From: Candidatus Bathycorpusculum sp.
Lineage (GTDB): Archaea > Thermoproteota > Bathyarchaeia > Bathyarchaeales > Bathycorpusculaceae
Direction: 5' to 3'
Assembly: GCA_009779045.1 (NCBI GenBank)
Contig: WREZ01000020.1
Location: 1 to 11,965 of the forward strand
Length of the DNA: 11,965 nt
The notes beneath the pieces are model-generated. The model worked only from the letters and a program-made list of their open reading frames with translations, ran no database searches and was not told where the DNA came from. The stretch's first letter is position 1, and each line of letters starts with the position of its first letter. Of this stretch, positions 1 to 7,385 are shown one piece after another. The translations under genes were made by a program, and so were the position numbers.

Positions 1-1
1 C

Positions 2-2275
2 TTAAAATAGGGTTTTTTGTTTAAACTCTTGTACTTTATCCATTTCGTCATTCCAGGTTTCTTTTTCAACAACTGTTCCACCCACTTGTTCTTTGATTTT
101 TTTAGCTAAACGGGGACCAATTAAAGGTAAACGGGTTAGCTCTTCAAGTGATGCTACTTTTAGGTCTTCTGCTGTTTTATAGCCTGCATTGTAAATTATT
201 CTACCACGGGCTCTGCCTATGCCTTCTAAATGTATGATAGGTAAAAGTTCTCTTTTTATTCCTTTAGAAACGCGTTCTTCTAACTCGTTTGAGAGTGGTT
301 TTATTTCTCTATCTGCCCCTACAAGTGGAGCTAATTCATGAGTTGCATGTAGCAGCCATTTTGCATTTTCTATAACGCGATACAAGTCTCCTGGTTGCAC
401 TCCAAACTTTTTGATAAGCTGATCTTCAGTTGTTTCCTCTATCCAACTCTTCATAACCATAGCAGTTTTAATCTCGCCAAGAAACTCTTCATATCCAATA
501 CGATCTTCCCATTCTCTGGGTGGATTAATTAATAATTCATCTTTGTATTGCTCTAACTGAAGACTTAACACGTCAACTTCCCTAGCGTAGGGTCGCATTA
601 CTGGTCCCATATCTGGTGTATGGGCAATCATGTGTAGTAAACTAAAATCAGTCAAATAGCCTGGTTTTTTAGTAAGAGCCTCACGCATAATCACCGCTGA
701 TAAGGGGTCAATGTATAATTCACTTACACGTTTACCTAATTTAGTTGCATAAATATCTCGACGATCTACAGATATCATTTGCTCATCAAAAAGATATTTG
801 AGAATTTTTGCAATGATACTTTTAATGGCTTTAACATCATATTGATAGGCATAGAAGGTTTTTCCAAAAAACTCAAAAAGCCCCTCCTCACAGTGAGCAT
901 AATCTGACGCAATTGTTGCTAATACATGACCACGGATAATTTTTTCTACAGCCATTTTCGACCAAATACGCTCAGTCTTAGCTAGTACATAACCTTCCAT
1001 TAAATAGTCTGCTTCATCCCGAGTTTTAGCAATAACCACTGACTCACCAAACTTGTCATACTTTGGTCTACCTGCCCTACCTGCCATCTGTTTATAATCT
1101 AACACAGGAATAGGATAGTTGCCGCCATACCCCGCATCAAAACGACGATAATCTTGAATAATTACTGTACGCGCCGGCAAATTAACACCCCAAGCCAATG
1201 TGGGTGTTGCAGTTAAAACTCTAAGTTTTCGCTCCTTAAAGGCCTCTTCTATAATTTTACGGTGCTCACCCGATAGACCTGCATGATGATAAGCAACGCC
1301 ACAACGAACCATATCTACTAACTCATCACTGATCTGAGTTTTTTCACCCGACTCCTCAATCTTATAAGCTTCTTTTTCCAATACTTCACGATTTGCCCGC
1401 TCCGCGCTCTGCCTAATAAGCACAGAACCTGTTTTAGGCATTGCCTTATTCATGTATCCCGCAAGAGTTTTAGCTGCAGAAACAGCATTCCGCCTCGAAG
1501 ACGAAAAAACCAACGCTTGACCCCCATTTCGCAACGTATCCAAAACAAGGTTAACATGCGCAAAACGGGTCTCTTGTTCTATCTTCCTTGAACCGCCGTC
1601 TTTGTATTGAATTTCATCTTGAAGCAAAACACCCTCCTTAAGATTAATTGGACGCCACTCAGTAACTATATACTTAGCATTTAACCATCCAGCAATTTCA
1701 TCAACATTAGTAATTGTAGCACTTAAAGCTAAAATTTGAATACACGGATTAACCTGCATAAGCCTCGCTAACACAATCTCTAATGTAGGTCCCCGTTCTG
1801 ACTCATTAAGCAAATGCACCTCATCCGCAACAACAAGAGAGATACTATCTAACCATTTTGTGCGATGCCTCAGCAACGAATCCGCTTTCTCATTAGTAGT
1901 AACAATTATGTCATACCTATCCATCCAATTATCCGCATCATCAAAATCCCCAGTACTGATACCCACCGACACCTTTTTACCATCAGCCTTGACTATATGC
2001 GAATATTTCTTAAACTCCTCATATTTTTCACTGGCAAGCGCCCGCAACGGTGAGAGATAAATCACTTTACCATGATTTTCCAACACATGCTTCATACTAG
2101 CCAATTCAGCGATTAACGTTTTCCCTGACGCAGTAGGACTAGCCAACACTATATTCTGCCCCTCAAACAAACCCGCCTGTATAGTATCTGCTTGAGGTGG
2201 AAACAACTCCTTAATCCCTAAACCATCAAGAACATCTTTAACCGATTGTAACACAGCTAACTCGGAAACCTTCAA
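2..2275 (-). CDS. hel308: Hel308-family ATP-dependent DNA helicase
   Basis: Superfamily 2, 3'-to-5' DNA helicase that in archaea acts at stalled or broken replication forks. The 757-residue protein has the full motif set: Q-motif FPPQAD (25-30), Walker A ASPTASGKT (45-53), DEVH box (151-154), SAT (185-187), motif IV ALVFSSSRR (254-262), AYHHAGLS (328-335), motif V TATPTLAWGVNLP (355-367) and motif VI QMAGRAGRP (396-404). The C-terminus carries the helix-hairpin-helix domain (about 682-733: LEGIGRARG, then LPLIGPRLAKKI). The length is normal for the family. The start is a TTG; it is preferred because the resulting MKVSEL matches the usual family N-terminus, and no strong Shine-Dalgarno site precedes it. 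The stop codon lies at the window edge, so the gene is complete. The final residues QKTLF resemble the first half of a PCNA-binding PIP box. It is divergent from the Fe-S operon and functionally unrelated to it. Confidence 0.97.
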   Translation of the reverse strand: MKVSELAVLQSVKDVLDGLGIKELFPPQADTIQAGLFEGQNIVLASPTASGKTLIAELASMKHVLENHGKVIYLSPLRALASEKYEEFKKYSHIVKADGKKVSVGISTGDFDDADNWMDRYDIIVTTNEKADSLLRHRTKWLDSISLVVADEVHLLNESERGPTLEIVLARLMQVNPCIQILALSATITNVDEIAGWLNAKYIVTEWRPINLKEGVLLQDEIQYKDGGSRKIEQETRFAHVNLVLDTLRNGGQALVFSSSRRNAVSAAKTLAGYMNKAMPKTGSVLIRQSAERANREVLEKEAYKIEESGEKTQISDELVDMVRCGVAYHHAGLSGEHRKIIEEAFKERKLRVLTATPTLAWGVNLPARTVIIQDYRRFDAGYGGNYPIPVLDYKQMAGRAGRPKYDKFGESVVIAKTRDEADYLMEGYVLAKTERIWSKMAVEKIIRGHVLATIASDYAHCEEGLFEFFGKTFYAYQYDVKAIKSIIAKILKYLFDEQMISVDRRDIYATKLGKRVSELYIDPLSAVIMREALTKKPGYLTDFSLLHMIAHTPDMGPVMRPYAREVDVLSLQLEQYKDELLINPPREWEDRIGYEEFLGEIKTAMVMKSWIEETTEDQLIKKFGVQPGDLYRVIENAKWLLHATHELAPLVGADREIKPLSNELEERVSKGIKRELLPIIHLEGIGRARGRIIYNAGYKTAEDLKVASLEELTRLPLIGPRLAKKIKEQVGGTVVEKETWNDEMDKVQEFKQKTLF

Positions 2276-2447
2276 TGCAACTCGCCACTAAAACAACCAA
2301 ACTAATACATTGATAGTTATTAGCATTATTTAACAAACTAACGCAATTTCCACTTAATAAACCCAAGATTATCACTACAAAAAACTAACCACAAAACAGC
2401 CTACAAATACAATAACTCCCAAAAACAAAAATAACAATCCACCCCAC

Positions 2448-2457
2448 TTTTATATAT
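2448..2457 (+). promoter_or_regulatory. Alternative TATA-like box upstream of the Fe-S operon
   Basis: The sequence TTTTATATAT lies about 155 bases before the nifS-like ATG. If used, it would give an untranslated leader of roughly 130 bases. It is the best A/T consensus in the gap but is less well placed than the box at 2579-2588. Confidence 0.3.
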
Positions 2458-2578
2458 CAACTATTTTTCCACCCTTACTTTTTTCACTTTTTCAAACTTG
2501 AACAATAACATTATCGTAGATAATTATCAAATTTCTGCGGTTAGGTTTTTTTATTTGAACTCAATACTCAACCAACTA

Positions 2579-2588
2579 GATATATAGC
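2579..2588 (+). promoter_or_regulatory. Candidate TATA box giving a leaderless Fe-S operon transcript
   Basis: GATATATAGC is centred about 27 bases before the ATG at 2610, the spacing expected between an archaeal TATA box and the transcription start. The mRNA would then begin at or next to the start codon. No Shine-Dalgarno sequence precedes that ATG, which agrees with leaderless translation. This is inferred from spacing only. Confidence 0.45.
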
Positions 2589-2609
2589 ATTCTATGGCCG
2601 GATACCGTT

Positions 2610-3833
2610 ATGGTCGAAAACGTAAAAGAACTACTAAAGCTTCATGAAGAAATCACCCATCAAGTTTACTTAGACAATGAAAACTCTAGCATTGTCCCAC
2701 AGGAAGTCGTAGATACAATGCTCCCCTACTTCAACAAAATCGCCTACGGCAACCCAACCCTCACCCACAAACCCGGCTGGGAAGCTTTTGAAGTGATCAT
2801 GAACAGTTTTCAAAAAATCAGCAAGTACATGGGTGCTAAAATTCTAGAAGAAATCACTTTTACCCCCGGCGAATCTGAAGCTAATAACCTTGCAATAATG
2901 GGATCCTGTTTTGCCCAAAAAGAAAAAGGCAAAAAAATCGTAATCTCTGAAATTGAACCTATCAATGTTTTGCATGCTGCAGAGATGATGAAAAAATTTG
3001 GATTCACAGTAACTAAAATTCCAGTTGACTCTGATGGTTTCTTGAACATGGAAAAATTAAACGAAGCGATAGATAAGGAAACCATTTTTGTAAGTGTCGC
3101 AGCAGTAAACAATGAATTAGGTACAATTCAAAATATCAAAGAAGCTGTACAAATTGTCAAAGACAAAAATTCGCAAGCGCTATTTCACACAGATGCAACC
3201 GATGCCTATGGTAGAATACCGTTCAATGTACAAAATCTTAATGTTGACTTGGCAACTGTTAGTAGTTACAAGATACAGGGTCCACGTGGTATAGGTGCTC
3301 TGTATTTGCGTGAAGGTGTTGATCTTGATCGTATAATTGAAGGCCAAATTGGTACACAAAAACTTTGGCCAGGTATAGAAAATACGCCTTTAATTATTGG
3401 TTTTACCAAAGCTTCCGAGTTAGCTTTTGAAAATTTTGAGGTAAACGTTACAAAAATACGTTGTTTAAGAGATAACTTGGTTGATGGTATATTCTCAGCA
3501 TTGCCTGATTTGTGTTTTAATGGCCCAAAGGGAGAGAAACGTTCTCCTGATAATGCTAACGTTAGTTTTTTGCGTGCAGAGGGCGAAGCGTTAACAATTG
3601 AGTTAAGTCTTAAGGGTGTTTATCTTTCAAGTGGTAGTGCGTGTAGTAGACGGCTTCTTCAGCCTAGTCATGTTTTGGTTGCTATTGGTCGTCGATTTGA
3701 AGAAGCTCATGGTAGTGTTCTTATGAAGACAACGCGTTATCATACAGAAGAGGATATAGCATACGTCTTGGAAGTATTACCTGATGCTGTTAATCGTATT
3801 AGACGAATAGTTGGTTCGACAGGAGTGGAGTAA
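2610..3833 (+). CDS. NifS/IscS-like cysteine desulfurase homologue with degenerate active site
   Basis: Fold-type I PLP protein of the class I cysteine desulfurase family, 407 residues. Family landmarks are clear: YLDN (20-23), YGNPTLTH (46-53), FTPGESEANN (84-93), VNNELGTIQ (166-174), HTDA (193-196), the PLP lysine in SSYKIQGPRGIG (K221) and the persulfide cysteine in LSSGSACS (C345). Compared from memory with E. coli IscS, other contacts are changed: the EHP-type histidine is Pro118 (IEPINVL), the Gln of DAxQ is Asp198 (TDATDA), the His before the lysine is Tyr220, the RxGT-type Thr is Ile256 (WPGIEN), and the substrate-carboxylate Arg is Leu371 (HGSVLMK). It is first in an operon with an IscU scaffold (2 bases downstream) and an intact SufS. 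It may be an IscU partner, a persulfide carrier or an enzyme with an altered substrate. Family is secure; activity is doubtful. Confidence 0.93.
   Translation: MVENVKELLKLHEEITHQVYLDNENSSIVPQEVVDTMLPYFNKIAYGNPTLTHKPGWEAFEVIMNSFQKISKYMGAKILEEITFTPGESEANNLAIMGSCFAQKEKGKKIVISEIEPINVLHAAEMMKKFGFTVTKIPVDSDGFLNMEKLNEAIDKETIFVSVAAVNNELGTIQNIKEAVQIVKDKNSQALFHTDATDAYGRIPFNVQNLNVDLATVSSYKIQGPRGIGALYLREGVDLDRIIEGQIGTQKLWPGIENTPLIIGFTKASELAFENFEVNVTKIRCLRDNLVDGIFSALPDLCFNGPKGEKRSPDNANVSFLRAEGEALTIELSLKGVYLSSGSACSRRLLQPSHVLVAIGRRFEEAHGSVLMKTTRYHTEEDIAYVLEVLPDAVNRIRRIVGSTGVE
3822..3830 (+). promoter_or_regulatory. Shine-Dalgarno site for iscU
   Basis: GGAGTGGAG contains two GGAG cores, 10 and 5 bases before the iscU ATG, inside the last codons of the nifS-like gene. 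It shows that internal operon genes are translated with a Shine-Dalgarno signal, unlike the first gene. Confidence 0.7.
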
Positions 3834-3835
3834 GA

Positions 3836-4348
3836 ATGTCTCGTATACCTTTACCTTATAATGCGAAAGTTATGGATTTGTTCCGTAACCCTAAGAATCT
3901 TGGAAAAATGGAGGATGCTACTATTGTTGCCGTTGCTGGTAACCCTGCATGTGGTGATATGATAACTTTTTATTTAAAGATCAATGAGCAAACTCTAGTT
4001 ATTGAAAAAGCTCAATTTGAGAGTTATGGGTGTGCTGCTAACATTGCAACTTCAAGTATAGTTACTGAAATGATTAAGGGTTTAACTCTTGAGGCAACTT
4101 GGACTGACATTACATGGCAAAAAGTTACTGAAGAAATAGGTGGTTTGCCCAGTGTTAAATTTCACTGTGGGGTTCTTGCTGTTGGTGCGTTGAAGCGTGC
4201 AATCCGGAAATACTTCAATGACCGTGGTAGTGAGTCTGCGTGGATGCCTAAAGAAAACACTTTTGAAGAAAAGCAAGCTTTAGAAGAGGAAGAGTTGGCA
4301 AATACGCTATCTAAACGGTTAAAGCCGGAGGAAGAAAAATCACCATAG
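3836..4348 (+). CDS. iscU: IscU/NifU N-terminal-type Fe-S cluster assembly scaffold
   Basis: Scaffold protein on which Fe-S clusters are built from desulfurase-derived sulfur before transfer to apoproteins. All cluster ligands of the family are present: C39 and D41 in GNPACGD, C66 in SYGCAAN, and H110-C111 in KFHCGVLA. The segment LPSVK (104-108) corresponds to the LPPVK chaperone-recognition motif of bacterial IscU with one substitution. The IscU domain fills residues 1 to about 127. A charged, acidic tail (about 130-170, rich in Glu and Lys) extends beyond the usual end. The gene begins 2 bases after the nifS-like stop with a good Shine-Dalgarno site. Its 3' end contains the GGAGGA that probably serves sufS, so the two are translationally linked. 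The IscU assignment is strong; the role of the tail is unknown. Confidence 0.95.
   Translation: MSRIPLPYNAKVMDLFRNPKNLGKMEDATIVAVAGNPACGDMITFYLKINEQTLVIEKAQFESYGCAANIATSSIVTEMIKGLTLEATWTDITWQKVTEEIGGLPSVKFHCGVLAVGALKRAIRKYFNDRGSESAWMPKENTFEEKQALEEEELANTLSKRLKPEEEKSP
4327..4332 (+). promoter_or_regulatory. Shine-Dalgarno site at the iscU-sufS junction
   Basis: GGAGGA lies inside the 3' end of iscU. It is 6 bases before an in-frame ATC (4339-4341) and 12 before an in-frame ATA (4345-4347), but no standard start codon follows at usable distance. It supports initiation of sufS here rather than at the ATG at 4465. It is followed by a five-A run (4335-4339), so it could alternatively stimulate a -1 slip from iscU into the sufS frame. 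Confidence 0.6.
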
Positions 4349-5574
4349 ATTCACTTCGGATCAGAGACGATTTTCCAATTCTAAAACGTAAAATAAGCAA
4401 TAACTCTTTTATCTATTTTGATAATGCTGCAACTTCACAAAAACCTCGGCAAGTCATACAGGCTATGGTTGACTTCTACGAAAACCATAATGCAAATGTG
4501 CATCGTGGTGTTCACACTCTGTCTTTAGAAGCTACTGAGTTGTATGAGCAAGGTCGTGAACGTGTAGCAAATTTTGTTAACGCAAAAGAATCTTCTGAAA
4601 TAATTTTTGTTAGAGGAACAACTGAGGCCATTAACCTTGTAGCTTACTCTTGGGGACTAAACAACCTCAAAAAAAATGATGAGATTCTTGTCTCTCTAAT
4701 GGAGCATCACAGTAACATTGTTCCTTGGGAGATAACTGCAAAAATTCGCGGTTTTAAAATCAACTATGCAAACGTTACCTCCGATGGCATTTTAGATGTA
4801 AAAGATTTTGAAAACAAAATAAACTCTAAAACAAAACTTGTCTGTTTAAGTCACGTTTCAAACGTCACAGGTATGGTCAATGAAATAAAAAAGTTGTCAA
4901 AAATCGTTCATGACCATGGGGCAATAATGCTTGTAGATGGTGCGCAATCTGTTCCACATATGAAAGTAGATGTTCAGGATCTTAATGCAGATTTTCTTGT
5001 CTTTTCAGGACACAAAATGCTTGGCCCAACGGGAATAGGTGTTTTGTATGGCAAAAAAGAGTTACTGCAAAATATGTCTCCATTTCAAGGTGGCGGTGAA
5101 ATGATAAAGGATGTGGTTTTTGACCCTGCAAATCAGCGTTGTAACATTAGTTGGAATATGCCTCCTTGGAAGTTTGAGGCAGGAACACCAAATATCTGTG
5201 GTGTAGTAGGTTTAACTGCGGCTATAAAATATCTTGAACAAGTTGGCATGGATAATATTTTAGCTCATGAACAGGCTCTCACAAAATATGCCCTAAATGG
5301 TATGAAAAATCTTGGCAAAATAATGCTTTATGGTCCAATGAATTCAAACAAATGCGGCATAATCACCTTCGGTCTTGCAGAGTTATCCTCACATGATATT
5401 GCCTTATTATGTGATAGTTATGGAGTAGCTATACGTAGTGGTTATCATTGTGCTCAACCGCTTCATCAAATCTTCCAGTTACAATCTAGTGCACGCGCAA
5501 GTTTTTACCTCTACAACACCATAGAAGAAATCAACCGTTTTATCGAAGTGCTAAAGGAGATACAGACCCTTTAA
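4339..5574 (+). CDS. sufS: SufS-type (class II) cysteine desulfurase with non-standard or missing start codon
   Basis: PLP enzyme that converts L-cysteine to L-alanine plus a protein-bound persulfide. Motifs appear intact: HRGVHTLS, FVRGTTEAINLVA, MEHHSNIVPW, VDGAQSVPH, the PLP lysine in FSGHKMLGPTGIG, FEAGTPNI and the persulfide cysteine in IRSGYHCAQPLH. The frame before the first ATG (4465) encodes unmistakable SufS N-terminal sequence (TIDSLRIRDDFPIL, then FIYFDNAATSQKP). No ATG, GTG or TTG exists between the upstream in-frame stop (4312-4314) and 4465. I place the start at ATC 4339, 6 bases after GGAGGA, giving 411 residues. With that start the PLP lysine is residue 226, the number it has in E. 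coli SufS, and the cysteine is 371. The short form from 4465 would have 369 residues and lack the conserved DNAAT segment. It overlaps iscU and the next gene. Function is secure; the start codon is not. Confidence 0.9.
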   Translation: MTIDSLRIRDDFPILKRKISNNSFIYFDNAATSQKPRQVIQAMVDFYENHNANVHRGVHTLSLEATELYEQGRERVANFVNAKESSEIIFVRGTTEAINLVAYSWGLNNLKKNDEILVSLMEHHSNIVPWEITAKIRGFKINYANVTSDGILDVKDFENKINSKTKLVCLSHVSNVTGMVNEIKKLSKIVHDHGAIMLVDGAQSVPHMKVDVQDLNADFLVFSGHKMLGPTGIGVLYGKKELLQNMSPFQGGGEMIKDVVFDPANQRCNISWNMPPWKFEAGTPNICGVVGLTAAIKYLEQVGMDNILAHEQALTKYALNGMKNLGKIMLYGPMNSNKCGIITFGLAELSSHDIALLCDSYGVAIRSGYHCAQPLHQIFQLQSSARASFYLYNTIEEINRFIEVLKEIQTL

Positions 5575-5846
5575 TGTCAAGCGCAGTAGCTGACTATATA
5601 GTAAGAATCGAAGGCACATGCGGAGCCGAAAGCGATATCATAGTTGTCCTAAAATTCGACAAAAAAGACCAAGCGCTCGAAAAAATCCTAAAAAAAGCAA
5701 CACTAAAAAACAAAATTGCAGACATAATATACGATTTAACATATGGAGAATATTCTTTTCGCTTCTACGCCAACGGTAAAATCATTTTCAGAGGTATAAC
5801 AAACAAACAAACCTTAAACAAAATACTAGATGACCTTCTCATTTAA
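5574..5846 (+). CDS. Small conserved-looking protein of unknown function in the Fe-S operon
   Basis: A 90-residue protein that I do not recognise. Its ATG overlaps the last base of the sufS stop (TAATG), and GGAG (5556-5559) lies 14 bases upstream, so it is probably translationally coupled to sufS and co-expressed with the Fe-S genes. It has no signal peptide or membrane segment. It has one cysteine, in RIEGTCGAES (C16), and alternating hydrophobic strand-like and charged helical stretches (VRIEG, IIVVLKF, then a Lys-rich helix, then YSFRFYANGKIIFRG). That is compatible with a small alpha/beta domain. A role as accessory factor or sulfur acceptor is conceivable from position only. It ends 14 bases from the stop of the convergent gene. 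Confidence 0.72.
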   Translation: MSSAVADYIVRIEGTCGAESDIIVVLKFDKKDQALEKILKKATLKNKIADIIYDLTYGEYSFRFYANGKIIFRGITNKQTLNKILDDLLI

Positions 5847-5860
5847 CTCTTTATTTCTAA

Positions 5861-7348
5861 TTAACGATGTTTAAGTTTGATTTTTGTTCGACTTATAAAA
5901 TTATAAACCTGAATCACTCTTGGTTTTAATGGCTCAGGTAACCTATCTCTAAATTGTCGATGTAAACCCATTGCCGTTGCTATTTTCCCTTTCCTTGAAA
6001 GTACTGCATAGTAACGATTCAACGGGTATCTAACAAAACCATTATTTTCTTTAAACTTATCCAAAGACGGATGATTACTACCTTTACCCATCCTACCATA
6101 CATTAACCATTTCTGGTTATCTTTAGCACAAACCTCAACAGCTTTTGCTAACATAACATTATTTACCGCTTTATCCCAATGCTCCTGAAGCGAAAGAATC
6201 TGAGTTATAACAACCAAACTGTCGCCATAAACTAACTGAATAAAACCCACGAACTCATCTTCTACATATGCACCTATAAAAGTACAATTTTTTGTATTAA
6301 ACACCATATCCTTGACATTTTTAAGTGAAACCCCATAATGAGGAAAAGCTCGTCCCTGCCTAATTGGCGTCTCATTATAAATCCGCCATATACCCTCAGC
6401 CAACTCGTCTGACGGCTCAACAACATCTGTTTTTACACCCTCTTTTTCAGCTTTACGAACCATATTACGAGTTTTTTTACCAATTTTCTTCCACCACTCG
6501 TCAAACGTGTTTATTTGAAGTAATGCAATAGTATCTTCAATTTTTAACCATTTATCTGATGGTGTGACAGCAAAAGGATTGCACCAACTTCTTTCAACAA
6601 ACGTGAAAATATCTACATCTCTATCTTTTAGTTTACCAAAAAAGCTATCCGAAAAATCTATACTTTTAATATACTCAAAATATTCCGAATACTTGCCAAT
6701 TTTTACAAACCATTTTTTCCCTATCGCCATATCTTCTAGTATATTATCAACATTTAACAGTTCTTTTAAATTATCATAATATGGACCCCTAGGATTCATT
6801 TTCCCCTTCTGGAAAAGCCAGTCAGGATGAATAAGTAAAACTTCACCTTTGTCAATGCTGTCATACGCTGTTTTTAGTGCTTCTTTTGCTGTTTTCTCAT
6901 GACAAACCCTGTCTAAAGCAAGCGTTGGAAAATCATAAAACGATTTTAAAGGAAAACTTTCGGGAATTGGCGCTTTCGCTTGTGAAAATTTACGCCGCCA
7001 AATAATTTTACCTAACAAACGCTCGGTCCCATGTACTGTGTAATACCTTACTTGGGTGTTAGTCACTTTTTCCAAGTTTTTCAACTCATTGAAGGCATCG
7101 ATTGCAATATGGAGAGCAATTTCATGTTTATCTGAATTTAACAATTCAAGCATTTCAGCATCAGGCAGAGTAAATGGTGTAAAGAACCAGTATGCTTCCA
7201 CTTCAACATTTGACTCATTAATCATTTTTGCAATTATCTTAGAATTTTTTAGATAGCTTCTTTTAGTTTTCCTCTTAAGAGCAGTGTAAATGAAACTTTT
7301 CCATCTTGAAGGATAAGCATAATCTACGTCTAATCTGATTTTTATCAT
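5861..7348 (-). CDS. Polysaccharide deacetylase-like domain fused to FemAB-like GNAT acyltransferase
   Basis: The 495-residue protein appears to have two domains. The N-terminal part (about 1-220) resembles a NodB/polysaccharide deacetylase fold: RLDVDYAYP with D7 and D9, HEIALH with H75 and H80, VHG (H106) and LLIHPDW (H174), matching the usual Asp, HxxxxH and late-His metal and catalytic layout. The C-terminal part (about 245-455) resembles FemAB/GNAT acyltransferases: the basic helix KKTRNMVRKAEKEG (291-304), NETPIRQGRAFPHYG (325-339) and the strands FIGAYVEDEFVGFIQL (357-372). No signal peptide or membrane helix is visible, so it probably acts in the cytoplasm on an activated sugar, lipid-linked glycan or peptide precursor. 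Removing an acetyl group and adding another acyl group to the freed amine is an attractive inference. It is monocistronic, convergent to the Fe-S operon and near glycosyltransferases. Domain calls are from motifs only. Confidence 0.85.
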   Translation of the reverse strand: MIKIRLDVDYAYPSRWKSFIYTALKRKTKRSYLKNSKIIAKMINESNVEVEAYWFFTPFTLPDAEMLELLNSDKHEIALHIAIDAFNELKNLEKVTNTQVRYYTVHGTERLLGKIIWRRKFSQAKAPIPESFPLKSFYDFPTLALDRVCHEKTAKEALKTAYDSIDKGEVLLIHPDWLFQKGKMNPRGPYYDNLKELLNVDNILEDMAIGKKWFVKIGKYSEYFEYIKSIDFSDSFFGKLKDRDVDIFTFVERSWCNPFAVTPSDKWLKIEDTIALLQINTFDEWWKKIGKKTRNMVRKAEKEGVKTDVVEPSDELAEGIWRIYNETPIRQGRAFPHYGVSLKNVKDMVFNTKNCTFIGAYVEDEFVGFIQLVYGDSLVVITQILSLQEHWDKAVNNVMLAKAVEVCAKDNQKWLMYGRMGKGSNHPSLDKFKENNGFVRYPLNRYYAVLSRKGKIATAMGLHRQFRDRLPEPLKPRVIQVYNFISRTKIKLKHR

Positions 7349-7385
7349 TGTTGTTCTGCTTGTTTATACTTAAAGTTTTGACATA

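Larger units (their letters stand above)
2276..2609. other. Divergent intergenic region, strongly C-rich/G-poor on the plus strand
   Basis: This gap separates the divergent starts of hel308 and the nifS-like gene and holds no supportable gene. By hand count, 2281-2460 has about 47 C but only 7 G on the plus strand; the last 60 bases of that interval contain no G at all. For the plus-strand operon there are two TATA-like boxes (about 2448-2457 and 2579-2588). For hel308 a weak minus-strand A/T box lies at about 2325-2334. Confidence 0.6.

Noticed and set aside
2594..2647. ATG frame of 17 codons, basic product, just upstream of and overlapping the nifS-like start
   Set aside because: Very short, no Shine-Dalgarno site, and out of frame with the conserved protein. 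If the promoter at 2579-2588 is used, its ATG precedes the transcript start.
2610..5574. The two desulfurase homologues as a recent gene duplication
   Set aside because: One has class I (NifS/IscS) and the other class II (SufS) signatures around the lysine and cysteine; they are ancient relatives, not recent paralogues.
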